Source: Vibrio cidicii (GTDB lineage Bacteria > Pseudomonadota > Gammaproteobacteria > Enterobacterales > Vibrionaceae). Taken from it: a stretch of 64,000 bases of DNA. The notes under the pieces are model-generated. The model worked only from the letters and a program-made list of their open reading frames with translations, was not told the origin of the DNA and searched no databases. The position numbers and the translations under genes are program-made. This document shows positions 1 through 7,896 of the stretch, piece by piece. The stretch covers positions 310,001 through 374,000 of the forward strand of contig NZ_CP046803.1 in assembly GCF_009763805.1 (NCBI RefSeq). Reading direction: 5' to 3'. How positions within the stretch are numbered: the stretch's first letter is position 1; each line of letters begins with the position of its first letter.

Positions 1-59
1 ATCTGCCGTCCACTTCTCACTATAGTTAGGCATAAAATGTGAGTTTAGAAGGCAGAAAA

Positions 60-1694
60 ATGGAAACGAAATGGTGGCATGACGCGGTGGTGTATCAGAT
101 TTACCCGCGCAGTTTTTGTGACTCAAACAACGATGGCATTGGCGATATCAAGGGCATTATTAGCAAGCTTGATTATCTGCAACAGCTTGGCGTTAACGTG
201 CTGTGGCTCTCTCCGGTGTATAAATCTCCGATGGACGACAACGGTTACGACATCTCCGATTACCAAGATATCGCGGCTGAATTTGGTACCATGGATGAAA
301 TGAAAACGCTGCTGGCCGAAGCCAAACAGCGTGATATCAAGATCGTGATGGATTTGGTGGTTAACCACACTTCCGATGAACATCCTTGGTTTATTGAAGC
401 GAAAAAGTCCAAAGACAATCCCTATCGCGATTACTATATCTGGCGAGATGCCAAGCCCGATGGCAGTGCGCCAGATGAGCTAGGGTCCATTTTCGGTGGC
501 AGTGCTTGGCAGTGGGATGAAACCACACAGCAGTACTATTTCCACCTCTTTTCCAAACGCCAACCGGATCTGAACTGGGAAAATCCTCAAGTTCAACAAG
601 AAGTGCACCAAATGATGAACTGGTGGATTGAGCAAGGTATCGGCGGTTTTCGTTTGGATGTGATCGATTTGATTGGTAAAGAGATCGACAAAGGCATCAC
701 AGGTAATGGGCCAAGGTTACACCCGCTGCTGCAAGAGATGAATCGTGCCACCTTTGGCGACAAAGATCTGCTCACCGTTGGCGAAACTTGGGGCGCAACA
801 CCGGAGATCGCCAAACTCTACAGCGATCCAGCGCGCCACGAGCTTTCTATGGTGTTCCAGTTTGAACACATTACGCTCACCTGGCAGCATGGCGATAAGT
901 GGAACCCTATTCCGTTGGATCTAAAACAGTTCAAACAAGTGCTGACTAAATGGCAAACCGAACTGGCCGATCAGGGCTGGAATTCACTGTTCTGGAACAA
1001 TCACGACTTACCACGCGTGGTGTCCAAATACGGCAATGATCGAGAATTGCGGGTAGAGTCCGCCAAAATGCTCGCAACGGCGCTCCATTTCCTCAAAGGC
1101 ACGCCTTACATCTACCAAGGGGAAGAGATTGGGATGACCAATGTCGCCTTTGATTCGTTGCAGCAGTACAAAGACATTGAAACGCTCAATTTCTATCAGG
1201 TAAAAACGCAGTCTGGCGTCTCACACAAACATATGATGCAAGCGATCCATGAGAACAGCCGAGACAACGCCCGCACCCCGATGCAGTGGTCAAATGCACC
1301 TTATGCTGGTTTTAGCCAAGTGGAACCGTGGATTGAAACCAATCCAAATTATGGAGCGATTAACGTTGAGCAAGCGTTAGCCGACCAGAACTCGATCTTC
1401 TATCACTACCAGAAATTGATTCAGTTGCGTAAAGCTCACCCAGCGATTGTGTATGGCGATTTCACCCCACTGTTTGAAGACCACGACAGTGTGTTTGCTT
1501 ACCTGCGCAAACATCAGGATGAAACTTTGCTGGTGATTAACAACTTTAGCGAAACGGCGCTGAGTGTTGAGCTGCCCGAAGCGTTAAGAAGCCAGTCGGT
1601 GGAATGTTTGATTTGCAACTATGAAGCGAAGCAGCATCTTGACGTGACATTGTCACTCAAGCCATATGAATCTTTGGCATTTAAGCTCAATTAG
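60..1694 (+). CDS. GH13 alpha-glucosidase (oligo-1,6-glucosidase type)
   Basis: Cytoplasmic glycoside hydrolase family 13 enzyme of 544 residues, probably releasing glucose from alpha-1,6-linked (isomalto-) oligosaccharides. The N-terminus WWHDAVVYQIYPRSF opens the TIM barrel. Catalytic residues are visible: nucleophile Asp200 in GFRLDVIDLI, acid/base Glu242 in GETWG, and Asp316 in NNHDLPR. The Val after the nucleophile is the residue usually linked to alpha-1,6 rather than alpha-1,4 specificity. No signal peptide is present. I chose the ATG at 60 over a GTG at 39 because AGAAGG lies about 6-8 bases before it. Trehalose-6-phosphate hydrolase or dextran glucosidase are alternatives in the same subfamily. 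No transporter is in view; the upstream context is cut off by the window edge. Confidence 0.88.
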   Translation: METKWWHDAVVYQIYPRSFCDSNNDGIGDIKGIISKLDYLQQLGVNVLWLSPVYKSPMDDNGYDISDYQDIAAEFGTMDEMKTLLAEAKQRDIKIVMDLVVNHTSDEHPWFIEAKKSKDNPYRDYYIWRDAKPDGSAPDELGSIFGGSAWQWDETTQQYYFHLFSKRQPDLNWENPQVQQEVHQMMNWWIEQGIGGFRLDVIDLIGKEIDKGITGNGPRLHPLLQEMNRATFGDKDLLTVGETWGATPEIAKLYSDPARHELSMVFQFEHITLTWQHGDKWNPIPLDLKQFKQVLTKWQTELADQGWNSLFWNNHDLPRVVSKYGNDRELRVESAKMLATALHFLKGTPYIYQGEEIGMTNVAFDSLQQYKDIETLNFYQVKTQSGVSHKHMMQAIHENSRDNARTPMQWSNAPYAGFSQVEPWIETNPNYGAINVEQALADQNSIFYHYQKLIQLRKAHPAIVYGDFTPLFEDHDSVFAYLRKHQDETLLVINNFSETALSVELPEALRSQSVECLICNYEAKQHLDVTLSLKPYESLAFKLN

Positions 1695-1712
1695 ACAACC
1701 ATTTGAATACGC

Positions 1713-1734
1713 AGAGGCCCGATATTGGGCCTCT
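1713..1734 (+). terminator. Rho-independent terminator of the alpha-glucosidase gene
   Basis: AGAGGCCC and GGGCCTCT form an 8-bp stem around the loop GATATT, followed by TTTCTA, 18 bases after the stop codon. Confidence 0.8.
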
Positions 1735-1752
1735 TTTCTAACTCGCATATCT

Positions 1753-3456
1753 TCAATTTTCCTTTTCAAGCTGCAGATCGGGCTTAACCCAGACTTGGCT
1801 AAAATCAAACCAGCCTAGCGCATTGCATTTGGCGTTTTGCAGCGCACCACTGTGGTCTTTGTTGACGCCGAGCCAGCAGTGGAACATGGGGATCACTTGG
1901 AAACTTTTCACCAACTGTTTACCAATCTCTCTGGCAGGAAAAGCGTTTAGCACGCCACTACGCCAACTCTCCACCAGCGCCAGCCACCGCTGGAAATCGT
2001 AGTCTGTGCTCATGGATTCGATATTGCTGTAATCAAGCAGCCACCCAGCCAATGCATCTTCTCGGTTGGTGGCAATGCCCATTGCTTTGAGCCAAATATC
2101 GACCTTTTCAGGTGTTTCTAAGGCGCAATCGTATTTGACAAAATCAACCTCGATTCGATAGCGCTTTAAGATGGTTTTAATCGTTTTGGCGATCACAGGA
2201 AACATAGGGTGCTTGGCTTGATAAGCGACCGAAATCCGTTCCAGCTCGCCCGGAGGCTGGGCGTTTGGATTGGGATAAAGATCAATCCAACCCGGTTTGA
2301 TGCCGTACGCTTGCAGCAAACCAAGCTCGATCACTTTGTCTTGCGGCACATGGTTAAACAGTTGATAACCATTGAGCACTGCAGAAAAAAACTCCGCCCA
2401 ACGCGGATCTTTCGCTACACCGCTACGTTTGTTGAGCAGTAAAAAGGTGCAACCGGGGTCGAGTTCAACTTCATCAGAGCGCGACGAAGCGTTCATGATC
2501 GGCTTACTTAAACTTGGATAGACCATCGAGGAGTACGATTCATCGATCACCCATACTTCCACTTGATCGAGCAGTGGACGAAAGCCGAAGTAGCCATCGA
2601 ACGCCCTTAAAATCAGTCGCTTATCGTCATTCGATTGCACCATGTATGGGCCCGTACCCACTGGGCGAATATGGTAGTCTTCACTACGCAGTCGCTGGGG
2701 CAAGAGAATTTTCGCCTGCGATTCACTTAGGGCCAGCGGCAAGTACAGATCGTCTTTAAATAGCCGAATATCCACTACCCAAGGACTGGGCGAGCTCACC
2801 GATTGCACATGGGCAAAAAGGTTGAGGTGATGTAACTCTCGCAGGCTTTCAATCACCATTTCGGTGGTCAACAGCTCACCATTATGAAAGCGCACTCCCG
2901 GGCGAAGATAGAATCGCCAATGCGCTTTTGAGAGCATTTCCCATGTATGGGCAAGATCTGGCTGCAGCAGATCGTTATCGTCTAGCTTGGTTAAACCACT
3001 AAAAATTTGCCGAGCGATATGAATTTCGGTGCGGCGCATTTGCAGGTGCGGGTTGAGCATCGACAGCGGGCGATAATAAGGCAGACGCACCACCTGCTCG
3101 CCTTCGCGATGTGAGACACCAAGATAACCTTGGATCACTTGCGTCAGCTTCGCCGCGTCACTGTCGAGCACTTCAAGTGCCTGACCAATTTTCCCCTCTT
3201 CGAGATATCGTCTGGCGAGATTTTCACTGACGTCAGCTTTGCTACGCTTGAAGATCAGTGTTGAGAGCTTGCCCCGACCTGCCGCCGGATGCCATTCGAT
3301 CCAACCTTCTTCTTCCAGCTTGTTAAGGACAATGCGGGCATTTCGGCGGGTACAGAAGAGAATTTCGGTGATGTCTTCCAGTTGCACTCCGCTGTTTTTG
3401 CCATCGAAGTGCTGAAAAAGGGTTTCGAATTGAACTCTAAGACGCGGGCTACTCAT
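1753..3456 (-). CDS. SgrR-family transcriptional regulator
   Basis: 567-residue regulator built like E. coli SgrR: an N-terminal winged-helix DNA-binding domain (about residues 1-110) fused to a family 5 solute-binding domain (about 150-560) that senses a small ligand in the cytoplasm. Conserved stretches include HIARQIFSGLT, WRFYLRPGVRFHNGE and the C-terminal LGWFDFSQVW, all close to SgrR. I chose the ATG giving MSSPRLRVQF, which aligns with the SgrR N-terminus; a TTG 15 bases earlier is open but has no ribosome site. In E. coli SgrR activates the SgrS small RNA under sugar-phosphate stress. I see no SgrS-like gene next to it: upstream is a DUF3389 gene in the same orientation. The sensed ligand is unknown. 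Confidence 0.85.
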   Translation of the reverse strand: MSSPRLRVQFETLFQHFDGKNSGVQLEDITEILFCTRRNARIVLNKLEEEGWIEWHPAAGRGKLSTLIFKRSKADVSENLARRYLEEGKIGQALEVLDSDAAKLTQVIQGYLGVSHREGEQVVRLPYYRPLSMLNPHLQMRRTEIHIARQIFSGLTKLDDNDLLQPDLAHTWEMLSKAHWRFYLRPGVRFHNGELLTTEMVIESLRELHHLNLFAHVQSVSSPSPWVVDIRLFKDDLYLPLALSESQAKILLPQRLRSEDYHIRPVGTGPYMVQSNDDKRLILRAFDGYFGFRPLLDQVEVWVIDESYSSMVYPSLSKPIMNASSRSDEVELDPGCTFLLLNKRSGVAKDPRWAEFFSAVLNGYQLFNHVPQDKVIELGLLQAYGIKPGWIDLYPNPNAQPPGELERISVAYQAKHPMFPVIAKTIKTILKRYRIEVDFVKYDCALETPEKVDIWLKAMGIATNREDALAGWLLDYSNIESMSTDYDFQRWLALVESWRSGVLNAFPAREIGKQLVKSFQVIPMFHCWLGVNKDHSGALQNAKCNALGWFDFSQVWVKPDLQLEKEN

Positions 3457-3532
3457 AAAAAGGGAAATCAAGTCGTCAATTTTCGTGGCTACCAGTTTCC
3501 CTATTTTTCAAAGTGAGTGCAAACGATTTTCT

Positions 3533-3766
3533 CTATTCGATAGCAACGCCAATTTGCGCTGAAATTTCAGCAAGTTGGCTTTCGTTGTCCAGTTTTACCG
3601 ACCATTTACATTCCGCACCATTGGCAACAATCACATTCGCACCACGACCAATTAACTGCAACGCGTCTACCTGAGCTTGTAGAGTGATACCGGAGTGGCA
3701 AGCCAGTTTGACCACCACCTCGTGCAGCGTTGCAATGATTTTCCCTTGGCTAAATTCGACCACCAT
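3533..3766 (-). CDS. DUF3389-like small protein
   Basis: 77-residue acidic protein that resembles the Vibrio DUF3389 family from memory; no function is known to me. It has no signal peptide, membrane segment or catalytic motif. It starts 2 bases after the stop of the thioesterase gene, so the two are almost certainly translated from one message. SgrR follows 76 bases downstream in the same orientation. The tight coupling to an acyl-CoA thioesterase is the only functional hint. Confidence 0.7.
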   Translation of the reverse strand: MVVEFSQGKIIATLHEVVVKLACHSGITLQAQVDALQLIGRGANVIVANGAECKWSVKLDNESQLAEISAQIGVAIE

Positions 3767-3768
3767 CG

Positions 3769-4203
3769 CTATACGCCCCGCTCTTTATGCTGTTTGACCG
3801 CAATCGTTAACCGGCTGGTGCACACCAATCTTTGCCGTTCATCGCTGATGTTAATTTGCCAAACTTGAGTCGAAACGCCTAAGTGCAACGGTGAAGCGGT
3901 GCCGATAACCAAACCACTGCGCATCGGCCTGATGTGGTTGGCGTTAATGTCTAGGCCGACACAGTAGTGCCCCGGACCGACACTGAAATTGGCCGCCAGT
4001 GACCCCAAGGTTTCGGCCAACACCACCGACGCACCGCCATGCAGCATGCCAAGTGGCTGATGAGTGAAGCTGCACACGGGCATCGTCGCCATGAGCGTTT
4101 GATCAGTAAAATCGGTATATCGAATTTGCAAGTGCTCGATCAAGGTGTTCTTAGAGGTCGCGTTTAAGGTTTCAAGATCAATCGGTTTTTTCCAGATACT
4201 CAT
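3769..4203 (-). CDS. Hotdog-fold acyl-CoA thioesterase (YdiI/MenI-like)
   Basis: 144-residue hotdog thioesterase of the PaaI/YdiI type, hydrolysing acyl- or aroyl-CoA thioesters in the cytoplasm. The motif GMLHGGASVVLAETLGSLAA (about residues 52-71) contains the HGG turn and the Glu that acts as catalytic base in this family, and the length matches YdiI (136). In E. coli MenI hydrolyses 1,4-dihydroxy-2-naphthoyl-CoA, but no menaquinone genes are nearby, so the substrate is uncertain. The start ATG has AGGTAAAA upstream. It is divergent from the M48 protease gene with 68 bases between starts, and is followed at 2 bases by the DUF3389 gene. Confidence 0.85.
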   Translation of the reverse strand: MSIWKKPIDLETLNATSKNTLIEHLQIRYTDFTDQTLMATMPVCSFTHQPLGMLHGGASVVLAETLGSLAANFSVGPGHYCVGLDINANHIRPMRSGLVIGTASPLHLGVSTQVWQINISDERQRLVCTSRLTIAVKQHKERGV

Positions 4204-4271
4204 CGTTTTACCTGATTTTGGTTATAATCGGCGCTAGTATATACCCAAAGTTCGATGATATGGAGATGGTG

Positions 4272-5069
4272 ATGTCGACACGAATAAAAGCCGCAGCCCT
4301 GCTCGCTGTCGCTGGCCTTACAGCTTGCAGCTCTTCCCCAACCGGGCGTAATCAACTGCTGATGTTTTCTGATGCGGAAATGTCTACCCTCGGAGCAAAC
4401 TCTTTTGAGCAGATGAAAAAAGAGACGCCGATTAGCCAAGACAAAGCCCTCAACCAATATGTCCAGTGCGTGGCAAAAGCGATCACCAATACAATTCCGC
4501 CTCAGCCCAGTTTCAAAGCGTGGGAAGTGGTGGTGTTTGACAGTGAGCAAGTGAACGCGTTTGCTCTGCCCGGCGGGAAAATCGGTGTTTATACCGGGCT
4601 GCTCAATGTTGCAGTCAATCAAGATCAATTAGCCACTGTGATTGGTCATGAAGTCGCCCACGTGTTGGCAGAGCACAGTAATGAACGTCTCTCACAAAGC
4701 CAGATAGCGAATGCCGGCTTGCAACTGGCAAACGTTGCCATCGGCGCATCGGAATACAAGGAATATCAGAAGTTGACGATGGCCGCGCTTGGCGTTGGCG
4801 TGCAGTACGGCGTGATTCTGCCTTATGGCCGTACCCAAGAATCGGAAGCGGATTTGGTCGGTTTAGAGTACATGGCCAAAGCGGGATTTGATCCAAACCA
4901 GAGCATTGAACTATGGAAAAATATGGCCAAAGCGTCTGGGGGTAAACAGCCACCAGAAACTGCTTTCCACTCACCCTTCACACAACACACGGATAAAAGA
5001 TCTGCAAACCAAGATAAGCCAGCTACCCAAAAGCAGCGTGGCTGCACCAAAATGCAAAGCGTAAGCTAA
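4272..5069 (+). CDS. M48-family metalloprotease, lipoprotein
   Basis: 265-residue zinc metalloprotease of the M48 family (YcaL/LoiP/BepA group). A lipoprotein signal with lipobox LTAC (Cys17) directs it to the envelope. The zinc motif HEVAH is at residues 126-130, and ESEAD further on supplies the third zinc ligand. Family members degrade misfolded or stalled outer-membrane assembly intermediates. The ORF is open back to 4218, but the ATG at 4272 has GGAG six bases upstream and is immediately followed by the lipoprotein signal. The C-terminus is short and Lys/Gln-rich with no TPR domain, so it is closer to LoiP/YcaL than to BepA. Confidence 0.87.
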   Translation: MSTRIKAAALLAVAGLTACSSSPTGRNQLLMFSDAEMSTLGANSFEQMKKETPISQDKALNQYVQCVAKAITNTIPPQPSFKAWEVVVFDSEQVNAFALPGGKIGVYTGLLNVAVNQDQLATVIGHEVAHVLAEHSNERLSQSQIANAGLQLANVAIGASEYKEYQKLTMAALGVGVQYGVILPYGRTQESEADLVGLEYMAKAGFDPNQSIELWKNMAKASGGKQPPETAFHSPFTQHTDKRSANQDKPATQKQRGCTKMQSVS

Positions 5070-5086
5070 TCACAGCGCAGATAGAC

Positions 5087-5113
5087 AAAGAGCTCCAAAA
5101 CTCGGAGCTCTTT
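5087..5113 (+). terminator. Terminator of the M48 protease gene
   Basis: AAAGAGCTC and GAGCTCTTT form a strong hairpin 18 bases after the stop, followed by GTTTTTG. Confidence 0.7.
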
Positions 5114-5114
5114 G

Positions 5115-5164
5115 TTTTTGCAAGCCATGTTTTTCAGGTAATGTTTTTTGCAAGCCAGGTTTTT
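5115..5164. repeat. Short 20-bp direct repeat
   Basis: Two nearly identical 20-base units, TTTTTGCAAGCCATGTTTTT at 5115 and the same with one change (T to G) at 5145, lie 30 bases apart between the convergent M48 and M50 genes. It looks like a small local duplication just past the terminator. No function is apparent. Confidence 0.6.
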
Positions 5165-5175
5165 GCAGACATTGC

Positions 5176-6259
5176 TTAACTGCCGAGAATCAGCAGTGGC
5201 AGGCGCATCAACTCATCGCCTGTAGACGCAAAATACCAAATGATGGCGACAAAGCTCATTACCGACACAAGATACCAAGTAAAAGCGATCGTCTGACCAT
5301 AGCGTGTTAAGGGTAAAAGATGACTGTTATGTCGGCCTCGCCATTCAAGCACTATCTCTAACATCCCCATCACCAACAAAAAACCAAACAGGGTTAAGCC
5401 AAAAGTGTACGAAAGATAAACGCCAGCCGCCGCCGTCAGTACACCACCCGCTAAGCCAACCCAACTGTTCATCGAAAAAGTGATGCTCTTGAGCACATGT
5501 CCGCCATCCAAGGGTAAAATTGGCAGCAAGTTGAACAGGTTTAGCAAGGCGTTAAACATGGCTAAAGCGGCAAAAAACATCTCTCCGGTCAACCAATAGA
5601 TCAACGTCAGCAGCACACTCAATATTAAGCCAAAGAAAGGCCCCATGATGGAGATAACGACATCCTGCCAGCGAGTGTTAATTTTCTCATCACTGAGCGC
5701 CATGCCACCAAAAAATGGGATCAAATAAAACCCTTTGGTTTTCATACCGAAATATTTCATCGCTCGCACGTGACCGTACTCATGGATCACCAAGCAGGCA
5801 ATCAATGCTAAGGCAAACTGAAAAGAAAACAGCCAAGAGTATGCTGCCAAACTCATTGACGCTAACGCTATTTTAATCAGCTTGGCACTCTTTAGCGCTT
5901 TCATTCCCAGCGAAACCAAGCCGATCAGGCTGAACTTACGCGGTTCTTGCCTTGGGGTAAGCGGCGTTTGCTGCTCGATATCTTTTTCTGTACGAGTACC
6001 TTGAGCGCTTGTCTCGCCATTGACTAAGCAATGATAGCGAAACTCAAATGGCTGCCAATGTAACTCCCCCTTCACTTCACAGCGCAACTCCGCTTCACCC
6101 GCCATCAAGACGAAACTGGTGATGGAAAGCGGCATCTTGCCCTTGTGTCGCATCGATTTGAGACACTAATGCGTTATCCCAAAAAAGTTGCTGCCACCCA
6201 GCCATTGACCCTTCTATACGTAAAGGACGGCCAAGAAATTCAATATGTAGTAGTTCCAA
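5176..6259 (-). CDS. M50 site-2-type membrane metalloprotease (one-base frameshift)
   Basis: Polytopic membrane zinc protease of the M50 family. The zinc motif HEYGH and the downstream NLLPILPLDGGH motif, which supplies the third ligand, both sit in membrane segments. The N-terminal about 90 residues (ELLHIEFLGRPLRIEGS onward) are soluble and lie in another frame. The frames meet at the C-run 6098-6100 (GGG on the coding strand). Removing one G joins LDGG to EAELRCEVKGE without loss and gives 360 residues. The start is uncertain: TTG at 6259 has AGG at suitable distance; TTG at 6286 is also open. Family members cleave membrane-embedded regulators or signal peptides; the substrate is unknown. 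It is convergent with the M48 gene. Confidence 0.8.
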
Positions 6260-6289
6260 AATGAGACCTGAGATAAGCGAAGTCAATGG

Positions 6290-6626
6290 TTGGCATTATG
6301 CCTTTGCGCAAGAGAGGTGAAAAGAGCTGAAATTGGCATAAACGCCTCTCTGTCTGAGGATTCTTATAAAAAAGCACTAAACAATTCTGGTCGTACCATT
6401 CTTAGAAAAAAAATCTACATAATACAGCCCCTTATAAATTGTCATTTGACCTATGCATCAAATCTAATGCTTAAAAGAGCAGCAAACTTTGACAAGTTTA
6501 TAAACATTCAATTAACATTACATTTACATTGCAAGCTCATAGACGCACTCTTTGTGTTTGCACTATACAACAAACAACAATTACAAGGACTTCAGTCCAC
6601 AATTATGAACCCTAGGAGGGTCAAGG
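6290..6626. other. Intergenic leader upstream of fadL, no gene seen
   Basis: AT-rich 340-base region between the M50 gene and fadL. A 114-codon frame crosses it and runs into fadL, but it has no ribosome site and reads as low-complexity leader. The only recognisable element is the FadR-like site listed separately. AGGAGGG precedes the fadL start. Confidence 0.6.
6387..6399. promoter_or_regulatory. Candidate FadR operator upstream of fadL
   Basis: CTGGTCGTACCAT matches the FadR palindrome CTGGTCNGACCAG at all but two positions. It lies about 230 bases before fadL. In gamma-proteobacteria FadR controls fatty-acid uptake and degradation, so the position fits. No DNA-binding test is possible here. 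Confidence 0.5.
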
Positions 6627-7874
6627 ATGAATAAGAAGCACTGCTCTCTGCTTGCAATCTCCGTATTGTTTGCGTGTCATGCGAATTCCGCCGGCTTCCA
6701 AGTTGCGGAGCATTCAGCATCAGGCCTTGGCAGAGCATTTTCCGGTGAAGGCGCCGTCGCCGACAATGCCTCTGTACTCGCTCGTAACCCAGCAGCGATG
6801 ACTCTTTTCGACGTAGCGCAGTTTTCTGGCGCTATCTCTATCGTTGACCCTGAAGTCAACGTCTATGACAAAACCAGCAAAGAGCAGTCTGACGACGTAG
6901 CACCACTACAAGTTGTTCCAGCCGCTTACTACATCAGCCCGATAAACGAGAAATGGGCATGGGGTATTGGCCTGTTTACCAACTATGGCGTGGCAACCGA
7001 CTACCCCGACGATATTTCAGCAGGAGACATGGCGGGTGACACGGCACTGGTTTCTGTTGGTCTCAATCCCAATATCGCCTATCGCGTCAACGAAGCATTG
7101 AGCGTTGGTGCTGGGGTTAACTTCGTTTATGCCCACGCGGAGCTGACACGCCATAAAGGTTCACTTGCTCCTCTATTTGGTTCTAATGATAAATCTGAAA
7201 ACTTGATTGGTATGACTGGCACAACTTTTGGCTATGGCTGGAACGTTGGCGCGCTGTATGAACTCGGCGAAAGTACTCGTTTTGGTTTCGGTTACCGTTC
7301 TAAAGTCGATCTTGATTTTGATGATGGTGAATTTAGCAGCTACGATTCTGGCATTGCCACTTCCGCTAAAGTCGATGGTCGTTTGCAAATCAGTCTGCCA
7401 GCGATTATGGAAATCTCCGCTTATCACGAGCTAAACGATCAGTGGGCGATGCATTTAGGCTGGCAACAAACCGATTGGAGCACGTTTACCGAGCTCAAAG
7501 CGACCTCACCAGACTGTAATGATGGTACACCTGGTCAATGCTTCTACAAGCCGGAAAAATACGAAGATAACAACCGTTACTCTGTCGGCACTACCTATGT
7601 GATGAATGAAACTTGGACCTTCCGAGTGGGTTTTGCCTTTGACGAACAAGCGGGTAAAGCCACCTTGAGTATTCCTGATAGTGACCGTACATGGTACAGC
7701 GCAGGCCTGACTTACAACATGAGCAAAAACATGACCTTGGACGCAGGTTTTGCATTAGTGAAAAGTAAATCAGGCCCATTTGAAGAGACCAACGCAGCGG
7801 GTCAAAAGTTTGAGTTCGACGCAGAAGGTACCGCGTACATCAGCGCAATTCAAATGAACTACACCTTTAACTAA
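6627..7874 (+). CDS. fadL: FadL-type outer-membrane long-chain fatty acid transporter
   Basis: 415-residue outer-membrane beta-barrel of the FadL/OmpP1 family. The cleaved signal ends at HANSAG, and the mature N-terminus FQVAEHSASGLGRAFSGEG, with the conserved NPA (RNPAAMTLF), forms the hatch that gates lateral fatty-acid diffusion. The C-terminus ends in YTFN, a barrel-like closing strand. AGGAGGGTCAAGG precedes the ATG. The volA-like lipase starts 22 bases downstream, so they form an operon: the lipase frees fatty acids at the surface and FadL imports them. Vibrios usually carry several fadL copies; this is the lipase-linked one. Confidence 0.92.
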   Translation: MNKKHCSLLAISVLFACHANSAGFQVAEHSASGLGRAFSGEGAVADNASVLARNPAAMTLFDVAQFSGAISIVDPEVNVYDKTSKEQSDDVAPLQVVPAAYYISPINEKWAWGIGLFTNYGVATDYPDDISAGDMAGDTALVSVGLNPNIAYRVNEALSVGAGVNFVYAHAELTRHKGSLAPLFGSNDKSENLIGMTGTTFGYGWNVGALYELGESTRFGFGYRSKVDLDFDDGEFSSYDSGIATSAKVDGRLQISLPAIMEISAYHELNDQWAMHLGWQQTDWSTFTELKATSPDCNDGTPGQCFYKPEKYEDNNRYSVGTTYVMNETWTFRVGFAFDEQAGKATLSIPDSDRTWYSAGLTYNMSKNMTLDAGFALVKSKSGPFEETNAAGQKFEFDAEGTAYISAIQMNYTFN

Positions 7875-7896
7875 TCAGGATTGACGGAGTAACACA

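Noticed and set aside
6290..6634. 114-codon frame before fadL
   Set aside because: No ribosome site, no motif, AT-rich, and it runs into fadL.
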